Assembly (NCBI GenBank): GCA_021845925.1
Contig: JAJZUW010000004.1
Span: 95,867 to 158,119 of the forward strand
DNA length: 62,253 nt
Reading direction: 5' to 3'
Origin: Pseudomonadota bacterium
GTDB lineage: Bacteria; Pseudomonadota; Gammaproteobacteria; Burkholderiales; Sulfuriferulaceae
Within the stretch, counting starts at the first letter, position 1; every line of letters starts with the position of its first letter. This document shows positions 38,075 through 48,024 of this stretch, piece by piece. Under the pieces are notes generated by a model. The model had not been told where the DNA came from and made no database searches. It saw only the letters and a program-made list of their open reading frames with translations. The position numbers were made by a program, and so were the translations under genes.

Positions 38075-40144
38075 ATGACATCCAATCCCATGACAAGAAA
38101 AATACTGGTCACTTCCGCCCTGCCATATGCCAATGGTTCCATTCACCTGGGCCACATGATCGAACATATCCAGACCGATATCTGGGTACGCTTCCAGAAA
38201 ATGCGTGGACATGACTGCCATTATGTCTGTGCCGACGACACCCATGGCACGCCGATCATGCTGCGTGCCCAGAGTGAAGGCATTACACCGGAAGAACTGA
38301 TTGCCCGGGTGCATGAAGAACACCTGCGCGATTTCCGCGGGTTTCATATTGCACACGACTGCTACCATTCGACCCATGCACCGGAAAACCTCGCCATGGT
38401 GCACGACGTGTACCGGAAACTGCGTGATGCCGGCCTGATCGAAAGCCGGACCATTGAACAGTATTATGATGACAGCCGCGCGATGTTCCTGCCGGACCGC
38501 TTCATCAAGGGGCAATGTCCGCGTTGCGGTGCGGCCGATCAGTATGGCGACAACTGTGAAGTCTGCGGTGCCACCTATTCTCCGACCGACCTGATCAATC
38601 CGGTGTCAGCATTGTCCGGCACGCCGCCGGTGCGCAAGGAATCGGAGCACTATTTTTTCCGGCTGGGCGAATGCGCCGAATTTCTCCAGCAGTGGACCCG
38701 TTCTGGAACACTGCAAAAGGAAGCCGCCAACAAACTGGATGAATGGTTTGCCGCCGGTCTGCAGAACTGGGACATTTCACGTGACGCGCCCTACTTTGGT
38801 TTTGAAATTCCCGATGCGCCAGGCAAATACTTCTATGTCTGGCTGGATGCGCCTGTCGGCTACATGGGCAGTTCACTCAGGCTGGCGCGCGAACGCAATC
38901 TCGATTTCGACGCCTGGTGGCAGCCGGGCCACGACACCGAACTGCACCATTTCATTGGCAAGGACATTCTCTACTTTCATGCCCTGTTCTGGCCGGCCAT
39001 GCTGCATGCGGCCGGATATCGCACGCCAACCGGCCTGCACGTGCATGGTTTCGTGACCGTCAACGGCGCCAAGATGTCCAAATCACGCGGCACCTTCATC
39101 ACGGCCGCCAGCTATCTGGACAGCCAGCTGAATCCGGAATGGCTACGCTACTACTTTGCCAGCAAGCTGAACGGCAGCATGGAAGATATCGATCTCAATC
39201 TGGCCGACTTCGTTGCCCGCGTCAACAGCGACCTGGTCGGCAAGTTTGTCAACATTGCCAGCCGGACTGCCGGCTTCATCAGCAAACGGTTTGGTGGCCG
39301 CCTGGCTGACAGCCTGCCCGATCTGGACCTGCTCAACGAAATGCGTCATGCAGCCACCAGCATTGCTGACAGCTACGAAAATCTCGACACCAGTCGCGCC
39401 GTCAGGGACATCATGCGTCTGGCCGATCTGGCCAACCAGTACGTCAACGACTGCAAGCCATGGGATATTGCCCGCCAGGAAGGCCAGGATGCGGCACTGC
39501 TCGAGGTCTGCAGTGTCAGCCTCAATCTGTTCCGTCTGCTGGCGCTCTACCTGAAACCGATCCTGCCCAGACTTGCCGAAGACGTCGAACATTTTCTCGA
39601 CATTCCTCCGCTCGGCTGGCAGGACGCGAACAGCCAGCTCACCGGTCATGTCATCCGGCCATACCAGCACCTGATGACCCGGGTCGAGCAGTCACGCGTC
39701 GATGCCATGCTGGCGGCCAATGCCGCAGCGACCAGACCGGCAGATACGCCAGCCACCACGCCAGCTGCCGCACCGGTCACACCGGCATCCGCACCCCATG
39801 CCGCCGGTGATGCAGAAACCATCAGCGTGGATGACTTCGCCCGGGTGGACCTGCGCATTGCCCGCATTGTGAATGCAGAACACGTCGAAGGTGCCGAAAA
39901 ACTGATCCGGCTGACCCTGGATATTGGCGAAGAAAAACCGCGCAATGTGTTTGCCGGCATCAAATCGGCTTATGATCCAGCCAGTCTGGTCGGGCGTCTG
40001 ACAGTGATGGTGGCCAACCTGGCGCCACGCAAGATGAAATTCGGCATATCGGAAGGCATGGTGCTGGCCGCTTCCGGCGATGGCCCGGGCCTGTTCATCC
40101 TGTCGCCCGATGACGGCGCCAGACCTGGCATGCGGGTGAAATAA
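38075..40144 (+). CDS. metG: Methionyl-tRNA synthetase with C-terminal tRNA-binding domain
   Basis: This class I synthetase of about 689 residues charges tRNA-Met. It has the HIGH-type motif ([10 protein letters not shown]), a CPRCG ... CEVCG zinc knuckle (about residues 145-160) and AKMSKSRGT (about residue 332). After an Ala/Pro-rich linker (about 555-585) comes a complete EMAPII-like tRNA-binding domain (VDLRIARIV ... [16 protein letters not shown]). The start is uncertain: ATGs at 38003, 38075 and 38090 are in frame and none has a clear ribosome-binding site. 38075 or 38090 best fits the family. Confidence 0.95.
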   Translation: MTSNPMTRKILVTSALPYANGSIHLGHMIEHIQTDIWVRFQKMRGHDCHYVCADDTHGTPIMLRAQSEGITPEELIARVHEEHLRDFRGFHIAHDCYHSTHAPENLAMVHDVYRKLRDAGLIESRTIEQYYDDSRAMFLPDRFIKGQCPRCGAADQYGDNCEVCGATYSPTDLINPVSALSGTPPVRKESEHYFFRLGECAEFLQQWTRSGTLQKEAANKLDEWFAAGLQNWDISRDAPYFGFEIPDAPGKYFYVWLDAPVGYMGSSLRLARERNLDFDAWWQPGHDTELHHFIGKDILYFHALFWPAMLHAAGYRTPTGLHVHGFVTVNGAKMSKSRGTFITAASYLDSQLNPEWLRYYFASKLNGSMEDIDLNLADFVARVNSDLVGKFVNIASRTAGFISKRFGGRLADSLPDLDLLNEMRHAATSIADSYENLDTSRAVRDIMRLADLANQYVNDCKPWDIARQEGQDAALLEVCSVSLNLFRLLALYLKPILPRLAEDVEHFLDIPPLGWQDANSQLTGHVIRPYQHLMTRVEQSRVDAMLAANAAATRPADTPATTPAAAPVTPASAPHAAGDAETISVDDFARVDLRIARIVNAEHVEGAEKLIRLTLDIGEEKPRNVFAGIKSAYDPASLVGRLTVMVANLAPRKMKFGISEGMVLAASGDGPGLFILSPDDGARPGMRVK

Positions 40145-40155
40145 AGGAAACCATC

Positions 40156-40647
40156 ATGCTGGAAAAAGCCCTGATCAATGCGCTGACCCGGTTCAACCAT
40201 CTGTTGCACATTGCACTGGCCATTGCCCTGGTTCTGGCCAGCGTTCTGGTGATCTGGCAGTTCACGGTGGAAGTGACTAGCGCCGTGATCAACAACCATC
40301 TGGTCAATGGCTTTTTGCAGTCGCTAGGCACTCTGTTTCTGGTCTGGACGCTGTCCAGCCTGATCTCGGCCGAAATCAGTTATCTGAACCGTGGCGTATT
40401 TCATGTGCGTGTGTTTGTGGAAGTCACGCTGATCACCCTGCTGCGCCTGATCATCACCCGTCCGGTACTGGAAGCAAGCGGGCCGAACACCCCGCAGACT
40501 GGCCTGTTCGACCCGGTCCAGTACGGACTGATCCTGGCAGCGCTGCTGGTAGTCGGTCTGCTGCACTGGCTGGTTGGCAATGCCAGCATTGCCGGTCAGG
40601 ACAAGCTCCCGCTCAGGAGCGGGGAACCAGGCCGGTCAGACGATTGA
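40156..40647 (+). CDS. PsiE-family small membrane protein
   Basis: This 163-residue protein has four predicted membrane segments and the layout of the phosphate-starvation-inducible PsiE family, whose biochemical role is unknown. Recognisable stretches are FLVWTLSSLISAEISYLNRGVFHVRVFVEV and LLRLIITRPVL in the second half. AAAGGA lies seven bases before the ATG at 40156. It follows metG by 11 bp, so probably shares its transcript. Its last 35 bases overlap the 3' end of the convergent HD-GYP gene. Confidence 0.75.
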   Translation: MLEKALINALTRFNHLLHIALAIALVLASVLVIWQFTVEVTSAVINNHLVNGFLQSLGTLFLVWTLSSLISAEISYLNRGVFHVRVFVEVTLITLLRLIITRPVLEASGPNTPQTGLFDPVQYGLILAALLVVGLLHWLVGNASIAGQDKLPLRSGEPGRSDD

Positions 40648-41851
40648 CGTCCAGCCCCCATTTCACTGGATCTTCCAGGCTCTCCACGGCATCGCCCATG
40701 GTGGACAGATCAATCTGCTGAACCGGAATCGGCGACTTTGACCGGATGGAAAAGAACACCTTGACCACCGGCAGCAGCAAACCGCCGGCAGACTGCCCCA
40801 TGACCACGGCCAGTCGGCCCGAACGCAACCTGACCAGCGTGCCGATCGGGTAAATGCCGACGGTCTTGACGAAAGCCTTGAAAATCCGCTCGTCAAAATG
40901 GCCATCCTGCCAGCTGGCCATCTTGCGCAAGGCCTCCGCCGGTGCCCAGCCTTCCTTGTAACAGCGGTTGGACGTGACGGCATCATACACGTCGCACACC
41001 GCACCCATGCGGGCATACAGTGTCAGGGCATCGCCGGACAGTTTGGCCGGATAGCCCATGCCATCCACCCGTTCATGGTGATGCCGGCACACGTCGAGAA
41101 CGATCTCGTCACTGACGCCAGACTTGACCAGCACTTCCCAGCCACGTTCCGGATGGGTGCGGATGATATCGAATTCTTCATCGGTCAGGCGGCCAGGCTT
41201 GTTAAGAACGGCCTCCGGGATCACCATTTTGCCGACATCGTGCAACAGCCCTGCCATGCCGAGTGACTGGTTCAGCTCGGGCGGCAGACCGAGCTGGCGA
41301 CCCAACGCCAGCATCAGCGCACACACGGCCACCGAATGCAGATAGGTGTAGTCATCCTTGTCTTTCAGTCGCACCAGACTGATCAACGCAGCCGTGTTGC
41401 GACCGACCGAACGATCGATCTCGTCCACCAGCCCGTCCAGTTCTGCCGTGGCCAGCGCATTGCCCATGCGCACTTCACTGAACATTTCCATCACAGCCGT
41501 CCGCGCTCTGGCCTGAATCTCGCGTGCCCGCTGCAGCTCTTCTTCCAGACCGACTCTGGTTTCCGGCATTTTTTCCGCAGCCACCTGGCGCAGCGCTTCC
41601 TCGACATCCAGCCCGTCCGGCGCACAGGATTCCGCGCCATCGGCGGCATCATCGGGCGGACATTCAATATCCAGGCCTCGCAGGGTATCAATCCATACCT
41701 CGCGCACGCTGGAGCGCTGCAAGGCAAGCAAATCGCGCGATTCGGTCAGTTTGAACGAGGATTTCCAGAATGGATGGTCCATCCAGCTGCCGCACAGCTC
41801 ATCAATGTACATGCCCAGCCTGATTTCGGTCACATGAATCTTGCGCCGCAT
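40613..41851 (-). CDS. DUF3391 / HD-GYP cyclic-di-GMP phosphodiesterase
   Basis: This 412-residue cytoplasmic protein has an N-terminal DUF3391 domain (KIHVTEIRLGMYIDELCGSW, DHPFWKSSF) and a central HD-GYP domain with LLHDVGKM and VDGMGYPAKLSG. The HD and GYP signatures are intact, so hydrolysis of c-di-GMP is likely. It is the second c-di-GMP protein in the window, with the GAF-PAS-GGDEF-EAL protein. The start at ATG 41851 has GGGAG about six bases upstream and starts directly at the conserved DUF3391 sequence; an extension to 41902 would be Cys-rich and unconserved. Confidence 0.9.
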   Translation of the reverse strand: MRRKIHVTEIRLGMYIDELCGSWMDHPFWKSSFKLTESRDLLALQRSSVREVWIDTLRGLDIECPPDDAADGAESCAPDGLDVEEALRQVAAEKMPETRVGLEEELQRAREIQARARTAVMEMFSEVRMGNALATAELDGLVDEIDRSVGRNTAALISLVRLKDKDDYTYLHSVAVCALMLALGRQLGLPPELNQSLGMAGLLHDVGKMVIPEAVLNKPGRLTDEEFDIIRTHPERGWEVLVKSGVSDEIVLDVCRHHHERVDGMGYPAKLSGDALTLYARMGAVCDVYDAVTSNRCYKEGWAPAEALRKMASWQDGHFDERIFKAFVKTVGIYPIGTLVRLRSGRLAVVMGQSAGGLLLPVVKVFFSIRSKSPIPVQQIDLSTMGDAVESLEDPVKWGLDVNRLTGLVPRS

Positions 41852-41947
41852 GTTGTCTCCCGGATTTATTTGTATGATGGCGCAGGCACAAAAACAGAGC
41901 ACCCGGCTCTGACACCCGGCTTGCCGCCCCCGACCCTGTCCTTGATT

Positions 41948-43672
41948 TTATGAGAATGACGGATCGTTGCGGTCCGCTGCCGCACACCAGCCTTCGATGC
42001 GCAACTGCACGCTGTTTCGTTCATTGTAACGATTCAGGTCCACTTGATACAATGCAAACATGCGATCCGGCAAACTGTCGGCCTGGTTGAACAGGATTGC
42101 ATCCAGCCGGCAACCATCCAGCGCAAGCACCAGCTTGAGATGGCGGTCCTTGAGCACGCGTTGCGACACCACTTCGAAACGGCCGGCAAACACCGGCGGC
42201 GGAAAACCCTGTCCCCAGACCTGGCTGGCCAGATCTGCTGCCAGTCCGGGTGACAAGGCCGCTCCATCCAGCTCGCCGTCGTGGTAAAGCTGGGGCTGCA
42301 GTTCCTCTACAGTCACCATGTCCCGCACTGCCTGCTCGAACGCCAGCGCGAACTCATCCAGCCGACCGGCTGGGATGCTCACGCCAGCTGCCGCTGCATG
42401 ACCACCAAAGCGCAACAACAGGCCCGGATGACGACTGGCCACCCGGTCCAGTGCATCACGCAGATGCAGCGTGCGGACAGACCTGCCCGAACCGCGCAGT
42501 TCCTCATCGCCAGCAGGCGCAAAACAGATCGTCGGGCGATGAAAGCGATCCTTGAGCCGGGAGGCCAGAATCCCGATCACGCCTGCATGCCATGACGAAT
42601 CGGACATGACCAGACTCAGACCCGACAGTTGACCAGGTTCCGGCAAGCGAGACAGCACTTCGCTGCGCATCTGGTCTTCGATCATCCTGCGCTCTTCATT
42701 GAGCGACTGCAACTGCTGTGCAATGACACGTGCTTCCAGTCCATCATCGGTCAGCAGACACCGGATGCCCAGCGTCATGTCATCCAGCCGCCCAGCCGCA
42801 TTGAGGCGCGGTCCGATGGAAAATCCGAGGTCTGCCGCACTGGCCTGCCCGGCAGGGCGGCCGGCGATGTCGAACAATGCACGAATGCCAGCGCAGGCGC
42901 GCCCGGCACGGATGCGCTGCAAACCCTGATGGACCAGGATCCGGTTGTTGTCGTCCAGACGCACAACATCGGCGACGGTGCCCAGCGCAACCAGGTCCAG
43001 CAACGTGGCCAGGTTGGGCAGCTCGGCGGCGAACCAGCCGCGCGACTTCAGTTCCGCGCGCGTGGCCAGCAACACGTAAAACATCACCCCGACACCCGCC
43101 AGATGACGGCTGGGAAAAGAACATCCGGGCTGATTGGGATTGACAATGATACAGGCCGGCAACTGTTCTCCCGGCAGATGATGATCGGTCACGATCACTT
43201 CCATGCCCAGCCGGGCAGCCTCGGCAACGCCTTCGACACTGGCAATGCCGTTATCGACCGTGAGCAGAAGATCGGGTGCTCCAGCAGCAGCCAGCCGGAC
43301 AATCTCGGGCGTCAGACCATAGCCATGCACAAACCGGTTGGGCACCAGAAATTCCGCCTGCAGGCCAAACAGTCGCAGACCACGCACGGCAACCGCGCAG
43401 GCCGTTGCGCCATCGGCGTCATAATCGGCGATCACGGTCACGCGCTGTTGCATCATCACGACATCGGCAAGCCGGCTGGCGGCCTGCTGAATGCCAAGCA
43501 GCCGATCCCAGTGCACCAGTCCGGTCAGCCGGTCATCCAGTTGGCCGACGTCATGCACGCCACGCCCTGCATACAGTCTGGCCAGAATATCCGGGACACC
43601 CTGACGCAGCAGTTGTGCCAGTGCTGTTTCATCCACTGGTCTCTGCTGCACACTGTGCTGGTCGATCATCAT
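41948..43672 (-). CDS. recJ: Single-stranded-DNA-specific exonuclease RecJ
   Basis: This 574-residue 5'-3' exonuclease acts in recombination and mismatch/base-excision repair. Motifs of the DHH superfamily are present: IADYDADGATA, TVDNGI, VTDHHLPGE, and GGHAAAAGVSI in the DHHA1 domain, followed by an OB-fold-like C-terminus. I chose the ATG at 43672, which overlaps the miaA stop as ATGA (43669-43672). An upstream frame to 43750 would run through miaA coding sequence. Confidence 0.95.
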   Translation of the reverse strand: MMIDQHSVQQRPVDETALAQLLRQGVPDILARLYAGRGVHDVGQLDDRLTGLVHWDRLLGIQQAASRLADVVMMQQRVTVIADYDADGATACAVAVRGLRLFGLQAEFLVPNRFVHGYGLTPEIVRLAAAGAPDLLLTVDNGIASVEGVAEAARLGMEVIVTDHHLPGEQLPACIIVNPNQPGCSFPSRHLAGVGVMFYVLLATRAELKSRGWFAAELPNLATLLDLVALGTVADVVRLDDNNRILVHQGLQRIRAGRACAGIRALFDIAGRPAGQASAADLGFSIGPRLNAAGRLDDMTLGIRCLLTDDGLEARVIAQQLQSLNEERRMIEDQMRSEVLSRLPEPGQLSGLSLVMSDSSWHAGVIGILASRLKDRFHRPTICFAPAGDEELRGSGRSVRTLHLRDALDRVASRHPGLLLRFGGHAAAAGVSIPAGRLDEFALAFEQAVRDMVTVEELQPQLYHDGELDGAALSPGLAADLASQVWGQGFPPPVFAGRFEVVSQRVLKDRHLKLVLALDGCRLDAILFNQADSLPDRMFALYQVDLNRYNERNSVQLRIEGWCAAADRNDPSFS

Positions 43673-44613
43673 GCTGATGGCTCTCCGGCATCCGCCAGCC
43701 AGCGGGCAATACGATCCGTCAGCTGATCCTGCAGGCTGGTTGCAAGGCAATCGAACCGTTCAACCGCATCCATCGAACGCAACCAGGTCAGCTGTCGTTT
43801 GGCCAGTTGCCGGGTGGCATATACGCCGCGGTCGTAGAGTTCTTCAGGACCAAATTCACCCTCCAGACATGACCATGCCTGCCGGTAACCCACACAACGC
43901 ATGGAGGACATCGTGGGGTCGAGTTGGTAGCGGCGACGCAAATCCGTCAGCTCATCGAGCAAGCCCTGATCCAGCATGGCTGCAAAACGTCTGGCAATCC
44001 TTCGGTGCAGCTCGGCCCGGTCTTCCGTGACCAGCGCCAGAGGCAGCCAGCGAACGTCCGGTGCGGACGTCTGCCCGAGCGACCACCACCAGCTGAGGGT
44101 GCGGCCTGTCAGCCGCCAGACTTCCAGACCTCGCTGAATGCGCTGGGCATCCTGGTTCTGGATACGTGCTGCCGCGTCGGGATCGACCAGTGCCAGTTCG
44201 GCATGCATGGATGGCCAGCCCCGCACGGCGGCTTCCTGTTCGATCTGCGCCCGCAACGCTGCATCTGCCTGCGGCAACGGGCTCAGCCCCTGCTGCAGCG
44301 CACGAAAATACAGCATGGTGCCGCCAACCAGCAATGGAATGCGCCCCCGAGCTGAAATGTCGCGCATCACCTGCAGGGCATCGTCATGAAAGCGGGCTGC
44401 CGAATAGGCTTCTTCCGGGCTGATCAGGTCAATCAGATGATGCGGCGCCACACGCAGGGTTTCGGCATCCGGTTTGGCGGTTCCAATGTTCATGTCCCGG
44501 TAGACCATGGCGGAATCGACACTGACAATTTCCAGCGGAAACCGCCCGGCCAGCTCGATGGCGGCAGCCGTTTTACCCGAGGCTGTCGGACCCATCAACA
44601 GGATTGCTTGCAT
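43669..44613 (-). CDS. miaA: tRNA dimethylallyltransferase
   Basis: This enzyme of about 314 residues adds a dimethylallyl group to A37 of tRNAs reading UNN codons. It has the P-loop GPTASGKT at the N-terminus, [16 protein letters not shown] and the [16 protein letters not shown] stretch. GAGG eight bases upstream favours the ATG at 44613; an ATG two codons earlier (44619) would leave a spacing of only three. It is the first gene of a miaA-recJ operon, divergent from purT across about 117 bp. Confidence 0.96.
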   Translation of the reverse strand: MQAILLMGPTASGKTAAAIELAGRFPLEIVSVDSAMVYRDMNIGTAKPDAETLRVAPHHLIDLISPEEAYSAARFHDDALQVMRDISARGRIPLLVGGTMLYFRALQQGLSPLPQADAALRAQIEQEAAVRGWPSMHAELALVDPDAAARIQNQDAQRIQRGLEVWRLTGRTLSWWWSLGQTSAPDVRWLPLALVTEDRAELHRRIARRFAAMLDQGLLDELTDLRRRYQLDPTMSSMRCVGYRQAWSCLEGEFGPEELYDRGVYATRQLAKRQLTWLRSMDAVERFDCLATSLQDQLTDRIARWLADAGEPSA

Positions 44614-44730
44614 AGACATTGCCTCGCGCTTCACGACCGCTTACACTTCCCTATTCGTTTTCCTGCACCGGCATCCGGTCGCGGAATGGATGATTATACC
44701 GTTCAACCACCATTCAGAAGGCTGTCTCAC

Positions 44731-45927
44731 ATGCAAATTGGCACTCCACTGACTTCCGGCGCATTGCGCGTGATGCTGCTGGGCAGCGGCGAACTGGGCA
44801 AGGAAGTGATCATCGAACTTCAGCGTCTGGGTGTCGAAACCATTGCCGTGGATCGGTATGCAGATGCCCCCGGCCACCAGGTCGCCCATCGCGCCCATGT
44901 GATCAACATGGCTGATGCCGCCGCGCTCAGGGAACTGATCCTCCGTGAACAGCCCCACATTGTCGTGCCGGAAATCGAAGCCATTGCCACCACCGAGCTG
45001 GAAGCCCTGGAAGCGGAAGGCATCTGCCGTGTTGTACCAACCGCACGCGCTGCCCGGCTGACCATGAACCGTGCCGGCATCCGTCGGCTGGCTGCCGAAG
45101 AACTGGGCCTGCCCACATCGGCTTACCAGTTTGCCGCCAGTGCCGATGCATTGCGCAAGGCGATCGAAGACGGCATTGGCTTGCCCTGCTTTGTCAAACC
45201 GGTCATGTCGTCATCCGGCAAGGGGCAAAGTCGTGTCACCCGGATGGAAGACATCCAGGCTGCCTGGGAATATGCAGCCAGCGCAGCACGCATCGACCAG
45301 GGCGAAGTCATCGTGGAAGCCAGCATCGAATTCGACTATGAAATCACCCTGCTTACCGTGCGCAGCATGCAAGATGGCCAGGTGGTCACTTCGTTCTGCG
45401 AACCGATCGGCCACCGCCAGGTCAACGGCGATTATGTCGAATCCTGGCAACCACAGGCCATGTCCGGACTCGCCCTGCAACGGGCTCGCGATATTGCAGG
45501 CCGCATCACCGCTGCCCTTGGCGGTACGGGCATCTTCGGCGTGGAGCTGTTTGTCCGGGGCGATGAAGTCTGGTTTTCCGAAGTCTCCCCTCGCCCGCAC
45601 GATACCGGCATGGTGACCATGGCCAGCCAGTACCAGAGCGAATTTGAACTGCATGCACGAGCTTTGCTTGGCCTGCCGGTGGACACCCGCATGCGCGAGC
45701 CGGCTGCATCAGCGGTAATCTATGGTGGCATCGAAACAACCGCACCGGTGTATTCCGGTCTGGAGCAGGCACTTGCCATCCCCGGCTCCACGGTACGCCT
45801 GTTTGGCAAACCCGCCGCCACGCCACATCGGCGCATGGGTGTGGCACTGGCCACCGGCCAGGATGGCGGGCAGGCACGTCAACGGGCCGTCGACTGTGCC
45901 AGCCGGATCAAGGTCGGCCACGGGTGA
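44731..45927 (+). CDS. purT: Formate-dependent phosphoribosylglycinamide formyltransferase
   Basis: This 398-residue ATP-grasp enzyme makes formyl-GAR from GAR, formate and ATP, bypassing the folate-dependent PurN step of purine synthesis. It has the N-terminal nucleotide fold ([21 protein letters not shown]), the ATP-grasp loop [10 protein letters not shown], and [13 protein letters not shown] near the metal site. AAGG lies nine bases before the ATG at 44731. The gene is complete and single. It is followed by a 247-bp AT-rich gap. Confidence 0.96.
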   Translation: MQIGTPLTSGALRVMLLGSGELGKEVIIELQRLGVETIAVDRYADAPGHQVAHRAHVINMADAAALRELILREQPHIVVPEIEAIATTELEALEAEGICRVVPTARAARLTMNRAGIRRLAAEELGLPTSAYQFAASADALRKAIEDGIGLPCFVKPVMSSSGKGQSRVTRMEDIQAAWEYAASAARIDQGEVIVEASIEFDYEITLLTVRSMQDGQVVTSFCEPIGHRQVNGDYVESWQPQAMSGLALQRARDIAGRITAALGGTGIFGVELFVRGDEVWFSEVSPRPHDTGMVTMASQYQSEFELHARALLGLPVDTRMREPAASAVIYGGIETTAPVYSGLEQALAIPGSTVRLFGKPAATPHRRMGVALATGQDGGQARQRAVDCASRIKVGHG

Positions 45928-46174
45928 GCCGTATTGCTAACCCCTTCAGCGACAAGGCAATTCGCGAGTTTCCCCCAATATCTGTGGATAACTCTGTGCA
46001 CTGTTTGTTCAACTTTGCGTCAACTGAACCAAAATCAAGGACTTTTGCCAGGGGCCCGTTTTTTTAGCTGCAACTATTTCCTTTTATTTCAATGAAATAC
46101 AAAATAATTTTCCTGTCAAGAACTCAACAGGACAAATGGCGGAAAATTTTTCACTGTGGACAATTGCCCCAAAA
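45928..46174. other. AT-rich intergenic region with a perfect DnaA box
   Basis: This gap between purT and xseA is much richer in A/T than its surroundings, especially 46060-46120. TGTGGATAA at 45983-45991 is the exact complement of the consensus DnaA box TTATCCACA. TGTGGACAA at 46155-46163 is a one-base variant. No convincing promoter, terminator or small gene was found. It may hold the xseA promoter, possibly DnaA-responsive. Confidence 0.55.
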
Positions 46175-47557
46175 ATGAGCACGACTGATCCATTTTTGAA
46201 CCCGTCCGCGCTCGTTGTCAGTGCATTCAACCGTCTGGTCCAGCAAACCCTGAGCCGTGAAATTCCCTTGTGCTGGGTCACCGGTGAGATCAGCGGCTTT
46301 ACCCGCGCGGCTTCGGGTCACTGGTATTTTTCCCTGAAAGATGCCACTGCCCAGGTCCGCTGCGTGATGTTTCGCGGACGCAACCAGTTTGTCGACTGGC
46401 AGCCTGCCAATGGACAGCAGGTTGAAGTGCGTGCAACGGCCGGACTGTTCGAACCACGCGGCGAATTCCAGCTGCAGGTCGAGAATCTGCGCCAGGCCGG
46501 TGCCGGCACACTGTTTGAGGCGTTTGAACAACTCAAACGCAAGCTGGCTGCCGAAGGTCTGTTCGATGCCGGCCGCAAGCGCCCGATCCCACCCATGCCA
46601 CGTCGGATCGGCGTGATCACGTCGCCAGCGGGCGCTGCACTGCATGATGTGCTGACCACTCTGCAACGACTGATGCCGCATGTGGGCGTGATCGTTTATC
46701 CGTGCCAGGTCCAGGGCGCCGGTTCGGCGTCACAGATTGCCGAAGCCCTTGCCCTGGCAGCCGCCCGTCGCGAATGCGACATCCTTCTGCTCTGCCGCGG
46801 TGGCGGCAGCATGGAAGACCTGTGGTCATTCAACGATGAACAGGTTGCCAGGGCCATCGTGGCCAGTCCCGTCCCTGTCATCAGCGGAATCGGTCATGAA
46901 ACCGATTTCACCATTGCCGATTTTGTGGCCGACCTGCGCGCGCCCACCCCCACAGCCGCAGCCAGCCTGTGCGGACGCACACGTCCGGTTCTGCAACAGG
47001 AACTCGACCAGTGGCAACAACGTCTGCAGAACCGGTTGAACCATACGCTGCAGGGAGCCGGTCAGCGATTGCAATGGCTGGCCGCCAGACTGGTGCACCC
47101 CGGCGAACGGTTGCGCGGGCGGGCCGAGTGGCTGCAGCAATGGCACCAGAGACTCGATTCAGCCTGGCTCCGTCAGCTGGCCAGCCGGCAATCCCGAGTG
47201 GCACTGGCGGCACATCGCCTGCGCCATGCCAGCCCCGAACCCGACCGGCCGGCCGTGTTACGCGCCGGCCAAGCTCTGCTGGTGCAGATGAAACACAAGC
47301 TGACCAGCGCAGAAACCCGTCTGCAGACGGCACAACAGCATTTGCAGCACCTGAGCCCGCTGAATGTGCTGCAACGCGGCTACGGGATTGTGCGCCGCCC
47401 GTCCGGCGAAATCATCCGGGATGCGGCGACACTGACCGCCGGAGAGCGACTGAACCTGCAATTTTCCCATGGCAGCGCCGTGGCCGAAGTCGTGGCCACC
47501 AGCCCCGATCTGGCAGGCAACCCGCCACTGACACCCGGCCAAACGAATGGCCTGTGA
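46175..47557 (+). CDS. xseA: Exodeoxyribonuclease VII large subunit
   Basis: This 460-residue protein forms the catalytic subunit of exonuclease VII, which degrades single-stranded DNA. It has an N-terminal OB-fold (ALVVSAFNRLVQQTLSREIP, WVTGEISGFTRAASGHWYF) and the conserved core (RIGVITSPAGAALHD, CRGGGSMEDLWSFNDE, GIGHETDFTIADFVADLRAPTPTAAA), then coiled coil. The ATG at 46175 fits the family; one at 46136 adds 13 residues. The small subunit gene xseB is not adjacent. Confidence 0.94.
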   Translation: MSTTDPFLNPSALVVSAFNRLVQQTLSREIPLCWVTGEISGFTRAASGHWYFSLKDATAQVRCVMFRGRNQFVDWQPANGQQVEVRATAGLFEPRGEFQLQVENLRQAGAGTLFEAFEQLKRKLAAEGLFDAGRKRPIPPMPRRIGVITSPAGAALHDVLTTLQRLMPHVGVIVYPCQVQGAGSASQIAEALALAAARRECDILLLCRGGGSMEDLWSFNDEQVARAIVASPVPVISGIGHETDFTIADFVADLRAPTPTAAASLCGRTRPVLQQELDQWQQRLQNRLNHTLQGAGQRLQWLAARLVHPGERLRGRAEWLQQWHQRLDSAWLRQLASRQSRVALAAHRLRHASPEPDRPAVLRAGQALLVQMKHKLTSAETRLQTAQQHLQHLSPLNVLQRGYGIVRRPSGEIIRDAATLTAGERLNLQFSHGSAVAEVVATSPDLAGNPPLTPGQTNGL

Positions 47558-47566
47558 CATCTTTTC

Positions 47567-47595
47567 TTGATGAAAACACAAGAAAAGGTTAAACT
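47567..47595 (+). promoter_or_regulatory. Candidate rpsO promoter
   Basis: TTGATG (47567-47572) and TAAACT (47590-47595) are 17 bases apart, each matching four of six consensus positions. The -35 lies in the left arm of a CTTTTCTTG / CAAGAAAAG inverted repeat (47561-47587), which could also be the 3'-end hairpin of xseA. Confidence 0.4.
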
Positions 47596-47611
47596 TCTGC
47601 GTTTTCCGAAC

Positions 47612-47640
47612 GACAGTCACCCCTTCAGCCGGGGTCTGTC
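47612..47640 (+). other. Leader hairpin of rpsO, candidate S15 autoregulatory site
   Basis: GACAG ... CCCC pairs with GGGG ... CTGTC around a TTCAGCC loop, in the leader between the predicted promoter and the rpsO ribosome-binding site. In several bacteria S15 represses its own translation by binding leader structures; this hairpin is a candidate but no known S15 motif is proven here. Confidence 0.4.
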
Positions 47641-47670
47641 GCGATTGCAACCTCTGACAAGGAGATCACC

Positions 47671-47940
47671 ATGGCTGTCACGACCCAGCAAAAAGCTGAA
47701 ATCATCAAGGAACACCAGCATACTCCTGCCGACACCGGCTCATCCGAAGTCCAGATCGCCCTGCTGACCGCCCGCATCAACGGCCTGTCCGATCACTTCA
47801 AGGCCAACACCAAGGACCATCACTCACGTCGTGGCCTGCTCCGCATGGTCAGCCGCCGTCGCAAACTGCTGGATTACCTCAAGCGCACCAACGACACCAG
47901 CTACCGCAGCCTGATTGCCAAGCTCGGCCTGCGCAAGTAA
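47671..47940 (+). CDS. rpsO: 30S ribosomal protein S15
   Basis: This 89-residue 16S rRNA-binding protein has the usual S15 length and signatures ([37 protein letters not shown] ends in [10 protein letters not shown]). AAGGAG lies seven bases before the ATG. It sits upstream of pnp, the conserved proteobacterial order, with a perfect hairpin between them. Confidence 0.98.
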   Translation: MAVTTQQKAEIIKEHQHTPADTGSSEVQIALLTARINGLSDHFKANTKDHHSRRGLLRMVSRRRKLLDYLKRTNDTSYRSLIAKLGLRK

Positions 47941-47951
47941 TCACCTCCGCA

Positions 47952-47973
47952 GCCGGACTGGATACAGTCCGGC
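47952..47973 (+). other. rpsO-pnp intergenic hairpin, possible RNase III / processing site
   Basis: GCCGGACTG and CAGTCCGGC form a perfect 9-bp stem with a GATA tetraloop, 12 bases after the rpsO stop. No U-tract follows. In E. coli the same gap holds a terminator and an RNase III-cleaved stem that drives pnp autoregulation; this hairpin occupies the equivalent place. Confidence 0.6.
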
Positions 47974-48024
47974 CAGCCCTGCCGCAGCGCAGGCTTATCT
48001 GCCAGATAGTTATTAAGGATGGTC

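Noticed and set aside
45928-46174. Possible replication origin
   Set aside because: Only one perfect DnaA box and one variant were found, with no dnaA, dnaN, gidA or parAB genes nearby.
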